Shown here: piece by piece, positions 34,733 to 42,611 of the stretch | Position numbering within the stretch: position 1 is the stretch's first letter | How the letters are laid out: the number at the start of each line of letters is the position of its first letter | NCBI RefSeq assembly: GCF_032594355.1 | Contig: NZ_CP131061.1 | Location: 1,736,001 to 1,800,000, forward strand | Length of the DNA stretch: 64,000 bases | Direction: 5' to 3' | Origin: Methanolapillus ohkumae | GTDB lineage: Archaea > Halobacteriota > Methanosarcinia > Methanosarcinales > Methanosarcinaceae | Position numbers and translations under genes: made by a program | The notes under the pieces: model-generated | Told to the model about the DNA's origin: nothing | Seen by the model: the letters and a program-made list of their open reading frames with translations, nothing else | The model's database searches: none

Positions 34733-35533
34733 ATGCCTGAGAAAAAGAATGCTGCCGCCGGCTGGCCCATGTTAAAAGGAGAATACCGTTCCGGCGATCA
34801 AACGTCTTGTGTCGCGGTTGTGACCTGCGGGTCTCATTTGGAAGATGAGGCCTTGATTGCGGCGGGCGCGGCGATTTCGGGGTCCTGCAAAACGGAAAAC
34901 CTGGGAATTGAAAAACTGGTAACGCATATTGTTTCAAACCCAAATATCCGGTATCTGATTGTTGCCGGTGCCGAAGTGAAAGGTCACATCACCGGAGAAG
35001 CGATTCTCATGCTTCACAAAAACGGCATTTCCAATAACCGGATTGTCGGCGCAAAGGGCGCAATTCCCTATGTGGAAAATTTATCAAAGAATGCCGTGGA
35101 CAGGTTTATGGAACAAATCGAATGCATTAACATGATTAATGTGGAAGAGACCGGTTTGATTTCAAGTAAAATTCAAGAATGTCTTCAAAAAGACCCGGGT
35201 GCCTTTTCTAAACCGCCGCTTTTGCCGGATGTGAAAGAGAAAGACACGCAAAATTCAAAAGGCATTGGAAACGATCTTGAAAATGATTCAAAGAACGGGG
35301 TCGATCCGGCGGATTTTGCAAAAAGAGATGGAACCGGCGGAGAATATTTGGGAATTGAAAATGTGTCGTCTTTGGTGATGATGGCGCGGCTAAAAGCGAT
35401 CGACCAAAAAATTGCCGGAATCGGCGACTACCACAAATTCCAAGCCGGATACCATGCCGGGCGAATGGAAGGTTTTGCGGTCGGATTTGTGATTATTTTA
35501 GCGATATTTGGTCTTTTACTATTGATTTTGTAA
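34733..35533 (+). CDS. mtrA: Tetrahydromethanopterin S-methyltransferase subunit A (corrinoid protein)
   Basis: 266 residues. The cytoplasmic domain binds 5-hydroxybenzimidazolylcobamide: GWPMLKGEYRSGDQTSCVAVVTCGSHLEDE and IVAGAEVKGHITGEAILMLHKNGI, with His85 in the position of the known cobalt-ligating His84. A charged linker (residues about 160-205, with KEKDTQNSKGIGNDLENDSKNG) leads to one C-terminal membrane helix (GFAVGFVIILAIFGLLLLIL). MtrA takes the methyl group from MtrH and passes it to coenzyme M. Confidence 0.96.
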   Translation: MPEKKNAAAGWPMLKGEYRSGDQTSCVAVVTCGSHLEDEALIAAGAAISGSCKTENLGIEKLVTHIVSNPNIRYLIVAGAEVKGHITGEAILMLHKNGISNNRIVGAKGAIPYVENLSKNAVDRFMEQIECINMINVEETGLISSKIQECLQKDPGAFSKPPLLPDVKEKDTQNSKGIGNDLENDSKNGVDPADFAKRDGTGGEYLGIENVSSLVMMARLKAIDQKIAGIGDYHKFQAGYHAGRMEGFAVGFVIILAIFGLLLLIL

Positions 35534-35569
35534 ATTTGATTTTTTATTGTTGTAAACAGGATGAAAAAA

Positions 35570-35782
35570 ATGGCCGGAAAAAAACAAAACATGGACAGCC
35601 TTTCCATTGACCGGATGGTGGAAAGCATTCAGCGGCGTTCTCAATTGACATCGCGATCTTTAAAATTAGATTCCGGAATTGAATCGACCCGATGGAGAGG
35701 TTTTTCGGTTGGATTTTTATTTTCATTTATGTTTGCGTTTGTTATCCCGATTTTGATTTTAGTTCTTCTCGGGGTTTTATAA
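35570..35782 (+). CDS. mtrF: Tetrahydromethanopterin S-methyltransferase subunit F
   Basis: 70 residues if started at the ATG at 35570, which follows CAGGATGA; an ATG 9 bases earlier would add MKK and cannot be excluded. The segment MDSLSIDRMVESIQRRSQLTSRSLKLDSGIESTRW is amphipathic and is followed by a C-terminal membrane helix. MtrF resembles the N-terminal part of MtrA in size and topology. It sits between mtrA and mtrG. Confidence 0.9.
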   Translation: MAGKKQNMDSLSIDRMVESIQRRSQLTSRSLKLDSGIESTRWRGFSVGFLFSFMFAFVIPILILVLLGVL

Positions 35783-35884
35783 GGACCGTATTTTAGGTTT
35801 CATTGAAAAAGGAATAAATTGCAATTCACCTTAATTTGTAGTTATTTTAGAAAATTTTTGGACAAAAGAGTTTTTGAGGAAAGG

Positions 35885-36076
35885 ATGATGACGGAATCTC
35901 AGATTGCCGAGTATGAAGAAATACTGAACCGGCTGGACCGATTGGATGAGAAAGCGGAATTTGTCAGTTCCGAAGTTGCCCAGAGGATGGGAAAAAAACT
36001 CGGACGGGAAGTCGGTATTTTGTACGGAATTACCGCCGGTTTATTTTTAATTTTGGTTTACTTGCTGATTGGATGA
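35885..36076 (+). CDS. mtrG: Tetrahydromethanopterin S-methyltransferase subunit G
   Basis: 63 residues from the ATG pair at 35885, preceded by GAGGAAAGG; the longer frame beginning at 35819 lacks a ribosome site and has an odd Phe/Tyr-rich start. The chain ESQIAEYEEILNRLDRLDEKAEFVSSEVAQRMGKKLGREVGILYGITAGLFLILVYLL is a helix hairpin followed by a single membrane helix, as in MtrG. About 100 bases separate it from mtrF. Confidence 0.92.
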   Translation: MMTESQIAEYEEILNRLDRLDEKAEFVSSEVAQRMGKKLGREVGILYGITAGLFLILVYLLIG

Positions 36077-36100
36077 GTTTTTGAAAAATGAGGAAATTTT

Positions 36101-37051
36101 ATGTTTAAGTTTGACAAATCCCAGGAAATTTATGAGATCGGCGGCGTTCGTTTTGGCGGGCAGCCCGGCGAAGTTCCAACCGTCATTATCGGAACGATGT
36201 TTTACAACCGTCACAAAATTGTCACCCACGCGGAAGCGGGTCTTTTTGACAAGGCAGCGGCGGAAAAATTGTGGAACGACCAAGTGGAAATTTGTGACCA
36301 GACCGGCGTGGCTTGTGCCAATCAATTGGTGGGCGAAACGCCGGAAGCGATTAAAAATTATATCGATTGGTTTGTTGAAATCGAGGACAAAGCCCCGTTT
36401 TTGATGGATTCGTCCGATGGGGAAGTTCGGGCTTTTGCCGCGCGTTACGCGACAGAAATCGGCATCTGTGATCGTGCGATTTATAATTCGGTCAATGCCA
36501 GTATTGAAGAAAAAGAAATTCAAGCGCTTGCGGAAAGTGATATCGAATCCGCCATTATTTTAGCGTTTAATGCCGTCAACCCAACGGTTTTGGGAAAGGT
36601 TGAAATTTTAGAAAAGGGAGGGGCCGGCTTAAAAGGTGGATTGCTTCAAATTTCGAAAAATTGCGGGATTTCAAAGCCGTTGATTGACATTGCCGCCGTT
36701 CCGCTCGGATCCGGCGCCGGCGCGTCCATGCGCGGCATTACTGCTATTAAAGGACATCTCGGCTATCCGGCCGGTGGCGGCTTTCACAATACGGCGTCCG
36801 CTTGGGATTGGATTCGGGATTTTAAGAAAACGAAAGAAAATCCCAAGGAATATTATTTGCCGGCCGATGTCGGTACGAATCTGGTTGCTCAAACATTGGG
36901 CGCTGATTTTCTGCTGTACGGACCAATTGAAAATGCCAAATATGTCGCGCCGTCGGTGGCGATGGTGGATATCCTGTTGGAAGAAAACGCGAAAGATTTG
37001 GGAATTAAGTTAACCGATGAAGAAAAATTACCGATCGGGAAATTGATTTAA
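36101..37051 (+). CDS. mtrH: Tetrahydromethanopterin S-methyltransferase subunit H
   Basis: 316 residues, full length. The TIM-barrel methyltransferase blocks are clear: VRFGGQPGEVPTVIIGTMFYNRHKIV at the start, then LVGETPEAIKNYIDWFVEI, FLMDSSDGEVR, IILAFNAVNPTVLGK and PLGSGAGASMRGITAIKGHLGYPAGGGFHN. MtrH moves the methyl group from methyl-tetrahydromethanopterin (or tetrahydrosarcinapterin) to the corrinoid on MtrA. A TGAGGAAATTTT ribosome site precedes the ATG. It ends the eight-gene operon, followed by a T-rich tract and a 3' element. Confidence 0.96.
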   Translation: MFKFDKSQEIYEIGGVRFGGQPGEVPTVIIGTMFYNRHKIVTHAEAGLFDKAAAEKLWNDQVEICDQTGVACANQLVGETPEAIKNYIDWFVEIEDKAPFLMDSSDGEVRAFAARYATEIGICDRAIYNSVNASIEEKEIQALAESDIESAIILAFNAVNPTVLGKVEILEKGGAGLKGGLLQISKNCGISKPLIDIAAVPLGSGAGASMRGITAIKGHLGYPAGGGFHNTASAWDWIRDFKKTKENPKEYYLPADVGTNLVAQTLGADFLLYGPIENAKYVAPSVAMVDILLEENAKDLGIKLTDEEKLPIGKLI

Positions 37052-37508
37052 TTCCCGGTTATTCTTTTTCGTTTATTTTTTTCGCTTTTTCTTTTTGCTT
37101 TTCGTTCTCATTTTTTATTTTTGGCGGCATGCGCGCGTTATGGCGACATATTTTTTTAAAACTTTAACAAAAGCGACGAGCTGTTTTTAATCTTATTTTA
37201 AAGTCCGGCATGCGATTTTACTTTTGTTGCTGCATTTGTTTACAGTAAATCGTTTACACCATTTGTTTCCAGTTTGTCGTTTATTGTTTTGCGTCATTTG
37301 TTGTTTGTTAATTTTATCTTTTTTTCAAAAAAGACTGTTTTTAAATTCAAAAATAAGAACGAAAGGCAACATCAATAATTATATATATAATAATATAATA
37401 TAGTGGTTTTTAATTGTTTCAGAACCGTGTTTTGAAAAAATTAATAAATTGTAAAGTATATTGAATCATGTTTATTTTATTATATTTGCATAATTCGAGG
37501 GATACATC
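37052..37508 (+). other. Intergenic region after mtrH
   Basis: Starts with a T/C-rich tract (probable mtr terminator), then 3' element copy 6, then AT-rich DNA. A TATA-like ATTATATATATAATAATATAATATAG near 37378-37405 and GAGGGATACATC before 37509 make a plausible promoter and ribosome site for the next gene. No other gene seen. Confidence 0.5.
37120..37195 (+). repeat. Dispersed 3' element, copy 6
   Basis: Core TTTGGCGGCATGCGCGCGTT then ATGGCGACATATTTTTTTAA, an arm ACTTTAACAAAAGCGACGAG and a CTGTTTTTAAT end. This is one of the best-preserved copies, 69 bases after mtrH in the same orientation. Confidence 0.75.
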
Positions 37509-38159
37509 ATGGATGATATGACAACACCTGAAAAAATGATTGAAAAACCGCCTGCTGCCACAAAACCAGCCACCCCGAAATCAACAGCAAAACCGGCCGG
37601 AACAAAAGCCGCAGCAAAACCAAAAGCTTCTCCGGCCGCAAAGACCGCCGGTACAAAAGCGGCAGCAAAGACCGGCACAAAATCGACAAGTGCCAGACCT
37701 GCCGGAACAAAATCTACCGGAACGAAGACAACCGGTACAAAATCAACCGGTCCACGGACGGCTGCGAAAGCGGCGGCAAAACCGGCAGCATCCAAATCAA
37801 CAACCGTTAAGACCACCGCAAAAAAGCCGGCGGCAAAACCAAGAGCCGGTCCGGCTGCAAAACCGGCCGCAAAAGCTACAACAAAAGCCGCAACAAAATC
37901 TACGTCCGCCGCCAAGAAAATTCCGGTCAAAAGCACGGACAAAGATAATGAAATTGATGAAATAATTTTCTTTGAAGAAGATGAAGAAATCATCTTTGAT
38001 GATGAAATGGAGGATGAAAATATGTATGGCAAAAAAGAGAAAAAGAACAAGAATAGAAAATTAAAGGAAATCGAAAAGCTCGCCTACTATGGAATTATCA
38101 TAGGACTCGCGGCAATGATTCTTCACTTTTTCGCGGCCCACCATCACAAAAAGAAGTGA
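37509..38159 (+). CDS. Histone-H1-like Lys/Ala/Pro/Thr-rich protein with acidic hinge and C-terminal membrane helix
   Basis: 216 residues in three parts. Residues 1-140 are low-complexity KPA/KAA/GTKST repeats, like the tails of eukaryotic H1 or bacterial AlgP/HU-like DNA-condensing proteins. Residues 145-180 are acidic (DNEIDEIIFFEEDEEIIFDDEMEDE). The C-terminus is basic, then a hydrophobic helix (AYYGIIIGLAAMILHFFAA) and HHHKKK. A membrane-tethered, DNA-binding or surface-binding protein is possible; that is inference. The tandem GC-rich DNA repeats read open on the other strand too, but that frame is a shadow. It has its own promoter and terminator. Confidence 0.7.
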   Translation: MDDMTTPEKMIEKPPAATKPATPKSTAKPAGTKAAAKPKASPAAKTAGTKAAAKTGTKSTSARPAGTKSTGTKTTGTKSTGPRTAAKAAAKPAASKSTTVKTTAKKPAAKPRAGPAAKPAAKATTKAATKSTSAAKKIPVKSTDKDNEIDEIIFFEEDEEIIFDDEMEDENMYGKKEKKNKNRKLKEIEKLAYYGIIIGLAAMILHFFAAHHHKKK

Positions 38160-38199
38160 AATTTAAAAGATGAATAAATAATTTTAAAAATTCAATACC

Positions 38200-38239
38200 G
38201 GTTAAAGAGTTTTTCTGAAATCTCTTTAACCTTTTTTTT
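38200..38239 (+). terminator. Terminator of the H1-like gene
   Basis: GGTTAAAGAG (38200-38209) pairs perfectly with CTCTTTAACC (38222-38231), followed by eight T. Confidence 0.8.
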
Positions 38240-38359
38240 GAAAAATGCAGACTTTGTTCATTTTAAAGGAATGTTCTGATGAATTCACAAATCTGTTAAT
38301 GAAAAATTGAAAACAAGAAGAAATCAAAAACGGGTAAAAACAACAGATGAGAAAACAAA

Positions 38360-38396
38360 TAAAAACAAAAAAATGTTGAAAAATATTTCAACATTT
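38360..38396 (-). terminator. Terminator of the TRAM protein gene
   Basis: AAATGTTGAAA (38371-38381) and TTTCAACATTT (38386-38396) form an 11-bp stem with a 4-base loop. On the minus strand a T-rich run follows. Confidence 0.7.
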
Positions 38397-38421
38397 CTTA
38401 AAAAAGCATTTTGCTGCCGAA

Positions 38422-38649
38422 TTATTCGACAACTGTTGCAAAAGCGTATTTCGGAAGCACGCGTGTGATTTTAACGGTGACTTCTTCTCCGGCTGCGGTG
38501 TCCGGAACAAAAATGACATAGCCTTCAATTCTGGCAATGCCGTCGCCTTTTTGGGCGATATCTTCGATTTTGACATTATATGTCTTGCCTTCGGAAACCG
38601 GGGCGGTGACATTTTCGTTACTGTTCTTAAACATTGAATTTTTAAACAT
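38422..38649 (-). CDS. Small TRAM domain protein
   Basis: 75 residues from the ATG at 38649, preceded by AAGGTAGAT. The chain VSEGKTYNVKIEDIAQKGDGIARIEGYVIFVPDTAAGEEVTVKITRVLPKYAFATVVE is a stand-alone TRAM domain, an OB-fold RNA-binding module. In methanogens such proteins are abundant and act as RNA chaperones, sometimes cold-induced. The N-terminus repeats MFKNSMFKNS, a duplicated 15-base unit. The longer frame in another phase across the region is a shadow. Confidence 0.88.
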   Translation of the reverse strand: MFKNSMFKNSNENVTAPVSEGKTYNVKIEDIAQKGDGIARIEGYVIFVPDTAAGEEVTVKITRVLPKYAFATVVE

Positions 38650-39173
38650 TTTAATCTACCTTTGAATTCATTTGCCAAAAGTTGCTTTTTTCATTCTCAA
38701 TCCAAAAACAAAATTTGACGGCTTAAAAACTAATTTAAAAGAGAACAAACCATATATGTCAAATTGCGAAAGCAAAAAGAGAAGGCTTAGTATAATCTAA
38801 TAAATTAATTAGTCACATCATATCAAGGATTATATAAATAGGTTCCGACATTACCGCCGATTATATAAATTCCTCCCGATTAATAAAAATGATTAAAATA
38901 AAATCCGAAAATATTTTAGAAAAAAATAGTAAAACAAAAAGCAACAAATAAAAATTTAGGCAAAAAAACAAATGAAAACAAACAAAAAGGTCCATCTAAA
39001 TGTTGTTCTACTCATCGAAAATGGTTTTCGGAAACATTTATATAAGGTCAAGCGGATTATGGGATATTCGTTTCAGGACGGTTTCTTAAAAATCAATCAA
39101 GACAACGTTTTTGAATAACGATTTATTTTTAAAATGAATCTTCGGATTCAAACTTAAATTAAAAAATCAAGAT
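38650..39173. other. AT-rich region between the TRAM gene and tRNA-Lys
   Basis: No gene seen. TTATATAAATA and TTATATAAATTCC tracts near 38830-38875 and GGAAACATTTATATAAGG near 39030-39047 are TATA-like; the last one is a good candidate promoter for the tRNA gene about 130 bases downstream, and ATAATCTAATAAATT on the other strand could serve the TRAM gene. Confidence 0.45.
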
Positions 39174-39247
39174 GGGCCCGTGGCTTAGTCAGGCAGAGCG
39201 GTGGACTCTTAATCCATAGGTCGGGGGTTCAAATCCCTTCGGGCCCG
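39174..39247 (+). tRNA. tRNA-Lys (anticodon CUU)
   Basis: A complete cloverleaf of 74 bases: acceptor GGGCCCG/CGGGCCC, D arm GCTTAGTCAGGCAGAGC, anticodon stem GTGGA/TCCAT with loop CTCTTAA (anticodon CTT), and T arm with TTCAAAT. No intron. The CCA end is not encoded. A decayed locus begins about 75 bases downstream. Confidence 0.95.
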
Positions 39248-39324
39248 CTTCACTCTTTTTTTAGAATATTAGATTCCATAATCACAGATTTTTTTCTCGT
39301 TTGTTTTCTCGATTTATATTATAG

Positions 39325-39516
39325 GTGACATACTCAAAAAAATCGTCCACGAAACAAAAAATAAAAGTTAAACACTAAAACTGTCAAGACCGAACCGGAT
39401 GTGCCGACACAAACCGTCCGGAAATCCCAAAAGACAATCCTGCCACCGATTTGAAAAGCGAACTTCGGATGATTAAAAACGTTCTTCATGTTCACAGAAA
39501 TCCGGATGAGGACTGA
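39325..39516 (+). pseudogene. Small ORF interrupted by one in-frame stop
   Basis: A GTG at 39325 behind ATTTATATTATAG opens VTYSKKSSTKQKIKVKH, then TAA, and the same frame continues NCQDRTGCADTNRPEIPKDN and PATDLKSELRMIKNVLHVHR NPDED before TGA at 39514-39516. The second part has strong protein character and its stop is 5 bases before the next ORF start. It looks like the first gene of a decayed two-gene cassette. I do not recognise the family. Confidence 0.4.
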
Positions 39517-39521
39517 TTTGG

Positions 39522-39940
39522 ATGATTCATCCACGCCAGGGCTTACATTTTTCTCCTCCTTTTTTCATTGATGGCGTACCCAATCAACAATCTGAAAAAC
39601 GATACATGCTTGTCGTTGACTGTGCCATTTCCGACGACGGAAAAAGGAGACATTTCTCTTGTTAATTTGACAAAACGTGAGAAAAGCAAACCGCGTGTTT
39701 CGGGAAGATTACGTTTTGATTATTCGGCATGATCCGCCATTTCCGAAAAGATCTTTTGCAAAAACAGATGGAATTTATAACTTAGAATATTTCAGCGATT
39801 TGGATAAACTTCTGCTCTCCAATGGAGAGAAGTTGCATGAAATTGATTTCGGAGATGTTATTGACAACATAACATCTCCAAAAGTGATCCGGTTTTCTGA
39901 AAATGACATACGCCGATTGAACCGATTCGGTTCAAAATAA
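39522..39940 (+). pseudogene. Gene broken by two frameshifts, unknown family
   Basis: Three overlapping frames make one sensible protein. Frame A from ATG 39522: MIHPRQGLHFSPPFFIDGVP then NQQSEKRYMLVVDCAISDDG and KRRHFS, stop at 39665. Frame B contributes LVNLTKREK. Frame C runs VFREDYVLIIRHDPPFPKRS to FGSK with TAA at 39940. Each switch is by one base in the same direction. The size (about 138 residues) and pairing with a small upstream ORF resemble a toxin-antitoxin-like pair, but no motif proves that. Confidence 0.45.
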
Positions 39941-39951
39941 ATCAAATTTAA

Positions 39952-39973
39952 AAAAAGAGATGGTCCTCTTTTT
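39952..39973. terminator. Hairpin between the decayed locus and nikR
   Basis: AAAAAGAG and CTCTTTTT form an 8-bp stem around ATGGTC. T-runs on both sides make it usable in both directions. Confidence 0.5.
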
Positions 39974-40022
39974 GGAAATATTTTTTGATTTTTCAGTTTA
40001 TTTTTAAAAATAGTTTTTCATT

Positions 40023-40466
40023 TTATAATTTATCCGTAGATGGAACCGTTGTTAATTTGGAAAATTTCACGCCGTTTAAAGACAAGATTTTTTCCGCGAG
40101 CAATTTGATTTCAACACCGTCTCCTTCCAAAACAACAACTTCCAGACAGTTTTCATGGTCCAGGTGAACATGAATAGATGTCTTGATGATGTTGGAGTGC
40201 TCGTGCTGAATTTCCGCCATCATATTGGAAAGGCCACGCTTCGTATGGTCGTAAACCAAAGAGATCGTTCCGACACGCTTTCCCTTGATGTCGTTCATCC
40301 ATTCGTAATGGTTGATGTAACTGCGAATCGCATCACGGATGCCTTCTGACCGGGAAGAATAGCCACGCTCCTCAATAATATTATCAAATTTCGTCAGGAG
40401 ATTATCCGGAAGCGAAACACCGATTCTCATTAATTCTTTTTCCGATACTTTTTTTTCGTCGATCAT
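40023..40466 (-). CDS. nikR: Nickel-responsive transcriptional regulator NikR
   Basis: 147 residues from the ATG at 40466 (MIDEKKVSEKELMRIGVSLP), preceded by ATGGTGGA; the frame upstream to 40517 is not supported. An N-terminal RHH domain (RIGVSLPDNLLTKFDNIIEERGYSSRSEGIRDAIRSYI) is followed by the metal-binding ACT-like domain. QHEH (His88), IHVH (His99, His101) and Cys107 keep the exact spacing of the four nickel ligands of E. coli NikR. It should repress nickel uptake genes and probably itself; an inverted repeat with NikR geometry lies just upstream. A His-rich transporter gene is divergent. Confidence 0.93.
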   Translation of the reverse strand: MIDEKKVSEKELMRIGVSLPDNLLTKFDNIIEERGYSSRSEGIRDAIRSYINHYEWMNDIKGKRVGTISLVYDHTKRGLSNMMAEIQHEHSNIIKTSIHVHLDHENCLEVVVLEGDGVEIKLLAEKILSLNGVKFSKLTTVPSTDKL

Positions 40467-40590
40467 TTTTCCACCATTGATCTTAAATGAATTTTTTAAA
40501 AATAAACCAGAATTCAAAACCGTAATTAAAATGAATCCGATTCATTAAGAATAACCATAGTAACCTAATAACCATAAATATTTATTTCGT

Positions 40591-40632
40591 TTTTATAAGA
40601 CTTTGTGTTATTATTGTCTATGTATTTAACAC
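40591..40632 (-). promoter_or_regulatory. Predicted NikR operator and nikR promoter
   Basis: GTGTTA (40605-40610), exactly 16 bases, then TAACAC (40627-40632). The half-site length and N16 spacing equal those of the E. coli operator GTATGA-N16-TCATAC. On the minus strand a TATA-like TCTTATAAAA (40591-40600) lies directly next to it, toward nikR. Binding would cover the upstream edge of the promoter, fitting autoregulation. Confidence 0.6.
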
Positions 40633-40759
40633 TTATTCAACGAAACGTAAAATTTTGTTTTATTAAAAATTACGAAAATTTAATTGCGTAAAAACACAAT
40701 TTATATATACGGAAGAGCTTATTTGAGGAGACGGATTACTTCCAAATTATACAATAAAT

Positions 40760-40943
40760 ATGAAAAATAATAGAGCTGACCGAATAAATCGTAACACTGA
40801 ATATAAAGAAAAAAACAAAAAAATCAAAAATGAAACAAATCAAAAAAAACAGAAAATGAAAGCAAAAAATGAAAGCAAAAACGAAACAAATCAAAAACGA
40901 AACAAATCAAAAAAACCGAAAATGAAATCAAAATCAATATGTG
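40760..40943 (+). repeat. A-rich repeats upstream of the EamA gene
   Basis: AAAAACGAAACAAATC and AAAATGAAAGC-type units recur. A Lys/Asn-only ORF through them is an effect of the repeat. An ATTTATATATACGG TATA-like site lies just before, near 40700. Confidence 0.5.
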
Positions 40944-42044
40944 ATGGACGTGACAAAAACTCAACAAATTGCCGGTAAAAATTATGCGGTCATTTTGGCT
41001 CTGACCGCCGCTCTTTTGTTTGGCCTCAACGCACCGTTTTCAAAACTGTTTTTGGAAAGATTGCCGCCCATGCTGATGGTTTCTCTTTTGTATTTGGGCG
41101 CCGGAATCGGCATTTTGGCCCTCAATTTGATGACCCGGGCGGCCGGACAAGAAAAGGCGGAAGCAAAAATCACAAAAAAAGAATTGCCTTGGACCATTTT
41201 CATGATTCTTTTAGATATTGCCGCCCCGTTTTTCTTAATGCTCGGGCTTTTGACCGCGACCGCCAACACCGCATCATTGCTGTTTAATTTTGAAATGGTC
41301 GCAACTTCCGTCATCGCCCTTGTTTTTTTCAAAGAAGCCGTGGGGAAAAGAATGTGGATGGCGATTGGAATCATTACGCTGGCATCCATAATTTTATCTT
41401 TGGATTGGACCGACATTTCTGCCATTGCGTTTTCCATGGGATCGGTTTTTGTTCTGTTGGCGTGCTGCTGCTGGGGACTTGAAAACAATTGCACGCGCAA
41501 CATGTCGGAAAAGGATCCGGCGCAAATTGTGATTCTCAAAGGATTCGGTTCCGGCCTTGGTGCCGCGCTTATTTTCTTATTCTTTGAGCGGGCGGAGCTG
41601 ACAAACTTTTCAATCTATTACGTTTTGGGTGCCTTGATTCTCGGGTTTATATCCTATGGCCTCAGTATTTTCTTATATGTCAAAGCCCAGCGCCATTTGG
41701 GCGCGGCCCGGACAAGTACTTATTATGCGGCGGCGCCTTTTATGGGCGTCATTGTTTCATTTATCATCTTTGGAACGACGCTGGACATTTCTTTTTGGCT
41801 GGCCGCCGTTTTAATGGTCGCCGGAACATATTTGGCGGTCCGGGAAAATCACGACCATGCGCATGTGCATGAGGAATTGGTTCACGAACATTTGCATGGA
41901 CATGATGACGGGCACCACAGCCATAAGGAAAATAACTCTAATCATGATGAGAGGGAGAACGTTCACAGCCATGAACATACCCACAAAACTGAACAACACA
42001 GCCACAGCCACAATCCGGATATTCACCACCGGCATTCGCACTGA
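40944..42044 (+). CDS. EamA/DMT family transporter with histidine-rich tail
   Basis: 366 residues, ten membrane segments in two EamA repeats. AALLFGLNAPFSKLFLERLPPML, ANTASLLFNFEMVATSVIALVFFKEAVGKRMW and SYGLSIFLYVKAQRHLGAARTSTYYAAAPFMGVIVSFIIFG are typical. The last 75 residues are a soluble tail with about 25 His (HDHAHVHEELVHEHLHGHDDGHHSHK ... HSHSHNPDIHHRHSH). Such tails bind nickel, cobalt or zinc. The divergent position next to nikR suggests a part in nickel handling; His-tailed EamA proteins are also found elsewhere without known substrate. Start at the ATG at 40944; no strong ribosome site. Confidence 0.82.
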   Translation: MDVTKTQQIAGKNYAVILALTAALLFGLNAPFSKLFLERLPPMLMVSLLYLGAGIGILALNLMTRAAGQEKAEAKITKKELPWTIFMILLDIAAPFFLMLGLLTATANTASLLFNFEMVATSVIALVFFKEAVGKRMWMAIGIITLASIILSLDWTDISAIAFSMGSVFVLLACCCWGLENNCTRNMSEKDPAQIVILKGFGSGLGAALIFLFFERAELTNFSIYYVLGALILGFISYGLSIFLYVKAQRHLGAARTSTYYAAAPFMGVIVSFIIFGTTLDISFWLAAVLMVAGTYLAVRENHDHAHVHEELVHEHLHGHDDGHHSHKENNSNHDERENVHSHEHTHKTEQHSHSHNPDIHHRHSH

Positions 42045-42611
42045 GAAACAAAAAAGCAAAAAAAAAAATAAAAAAGCAATGAAATGAATTCATTGCCCCG
42101 GCAGATATGAAAATGTGGCAATTAGCCAGAACCATAAAACAAAACCGCCAACTGCCAATAAAATGCATTCCATATTTGGGAATTTCTGATTATGAATTTT
42201 TTTATTGCCGACATTAAAATGAATGGTGCCAAAACCATTACGAGAAGAGATAAATAACCAAATATTGCATAATCATACGATTCCTCTTTTTTTAGTTATA
42301 GGGTCAAGATGAGTTAAGAGGATTTATTCTTATAATCTTTAGAATTAAAAGATATAAATCCTCGTTTCTATAATTGTACCTAAATTCACATTCCTTTAAG
42401 TGAAGTTTCAAAGTATTCTTTTTTAACTCCTTTATGCTTTGCCAATCTTGATTTTGAGAAACGTTCCGATTAAATGGAGAGCCGGTTTTTACAATGAAGA
42501 ATCGCGAAAAATACTGAAAAAAAAGAGGAAGATTTAAAAAAAGAGAGGGATAACACTTTTGTGAAATCCCTTTATTTTTCGTTTTTACTTTTCGTTTTAA
42601 TAATTCAAAAA
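42045..42611. other. Intergenic region with a decayed membrane-peptide stretch and a structured repeat
   Basis: On the minus strand, 42105-42290 reads as pieces of a small membrane protein in two frames (YDYAIFGYLSLLVMVLAPFI... and MECILLAVGGFVLWFWLIAT), separated by a shift inside a run of seven A, and preceded by AGAGGAA and an ATG. It is probably a remnant. A hairpin region follows at 42318-42363. The rest is AT-rich. Confidence 0.35.
42318..42363. ncRNA. Long imperfect hairpin
   Basis: GAGGATTTAT (42318-42327) is a perfect inverted repeat of ATAAATCCTC (42354-42363). Inside it ATCTTT and AAAGAT (42334-42339 and 42348-42353) can pair again. No T-run follows, so it is not a simple terminator; it may be a processed leader or an operator. 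Confidence 0.35.

Noticed and set aside
37472..38050. Minus-strand ORF of 192 residues, Val/Ala/Phe-rich
   Set aside because: It is the reverse frame of the Lys/Ala/Pro repeats of the H1-like gene, which has its own promoter-like site, ribosome site and terminator.
39174..39247. Integrated provirus or plasmid at tRNA-Lys
   Set aside because: No integrase gene and no repeat of the tRNA 3' end were found in the window; only small decayed genes follow.
40760..40978. Lys/Asn-rich small ORF before the EamA gene
   Set aside because: Built of A-rich repeats only; it overlaps the EamA start in another frame.
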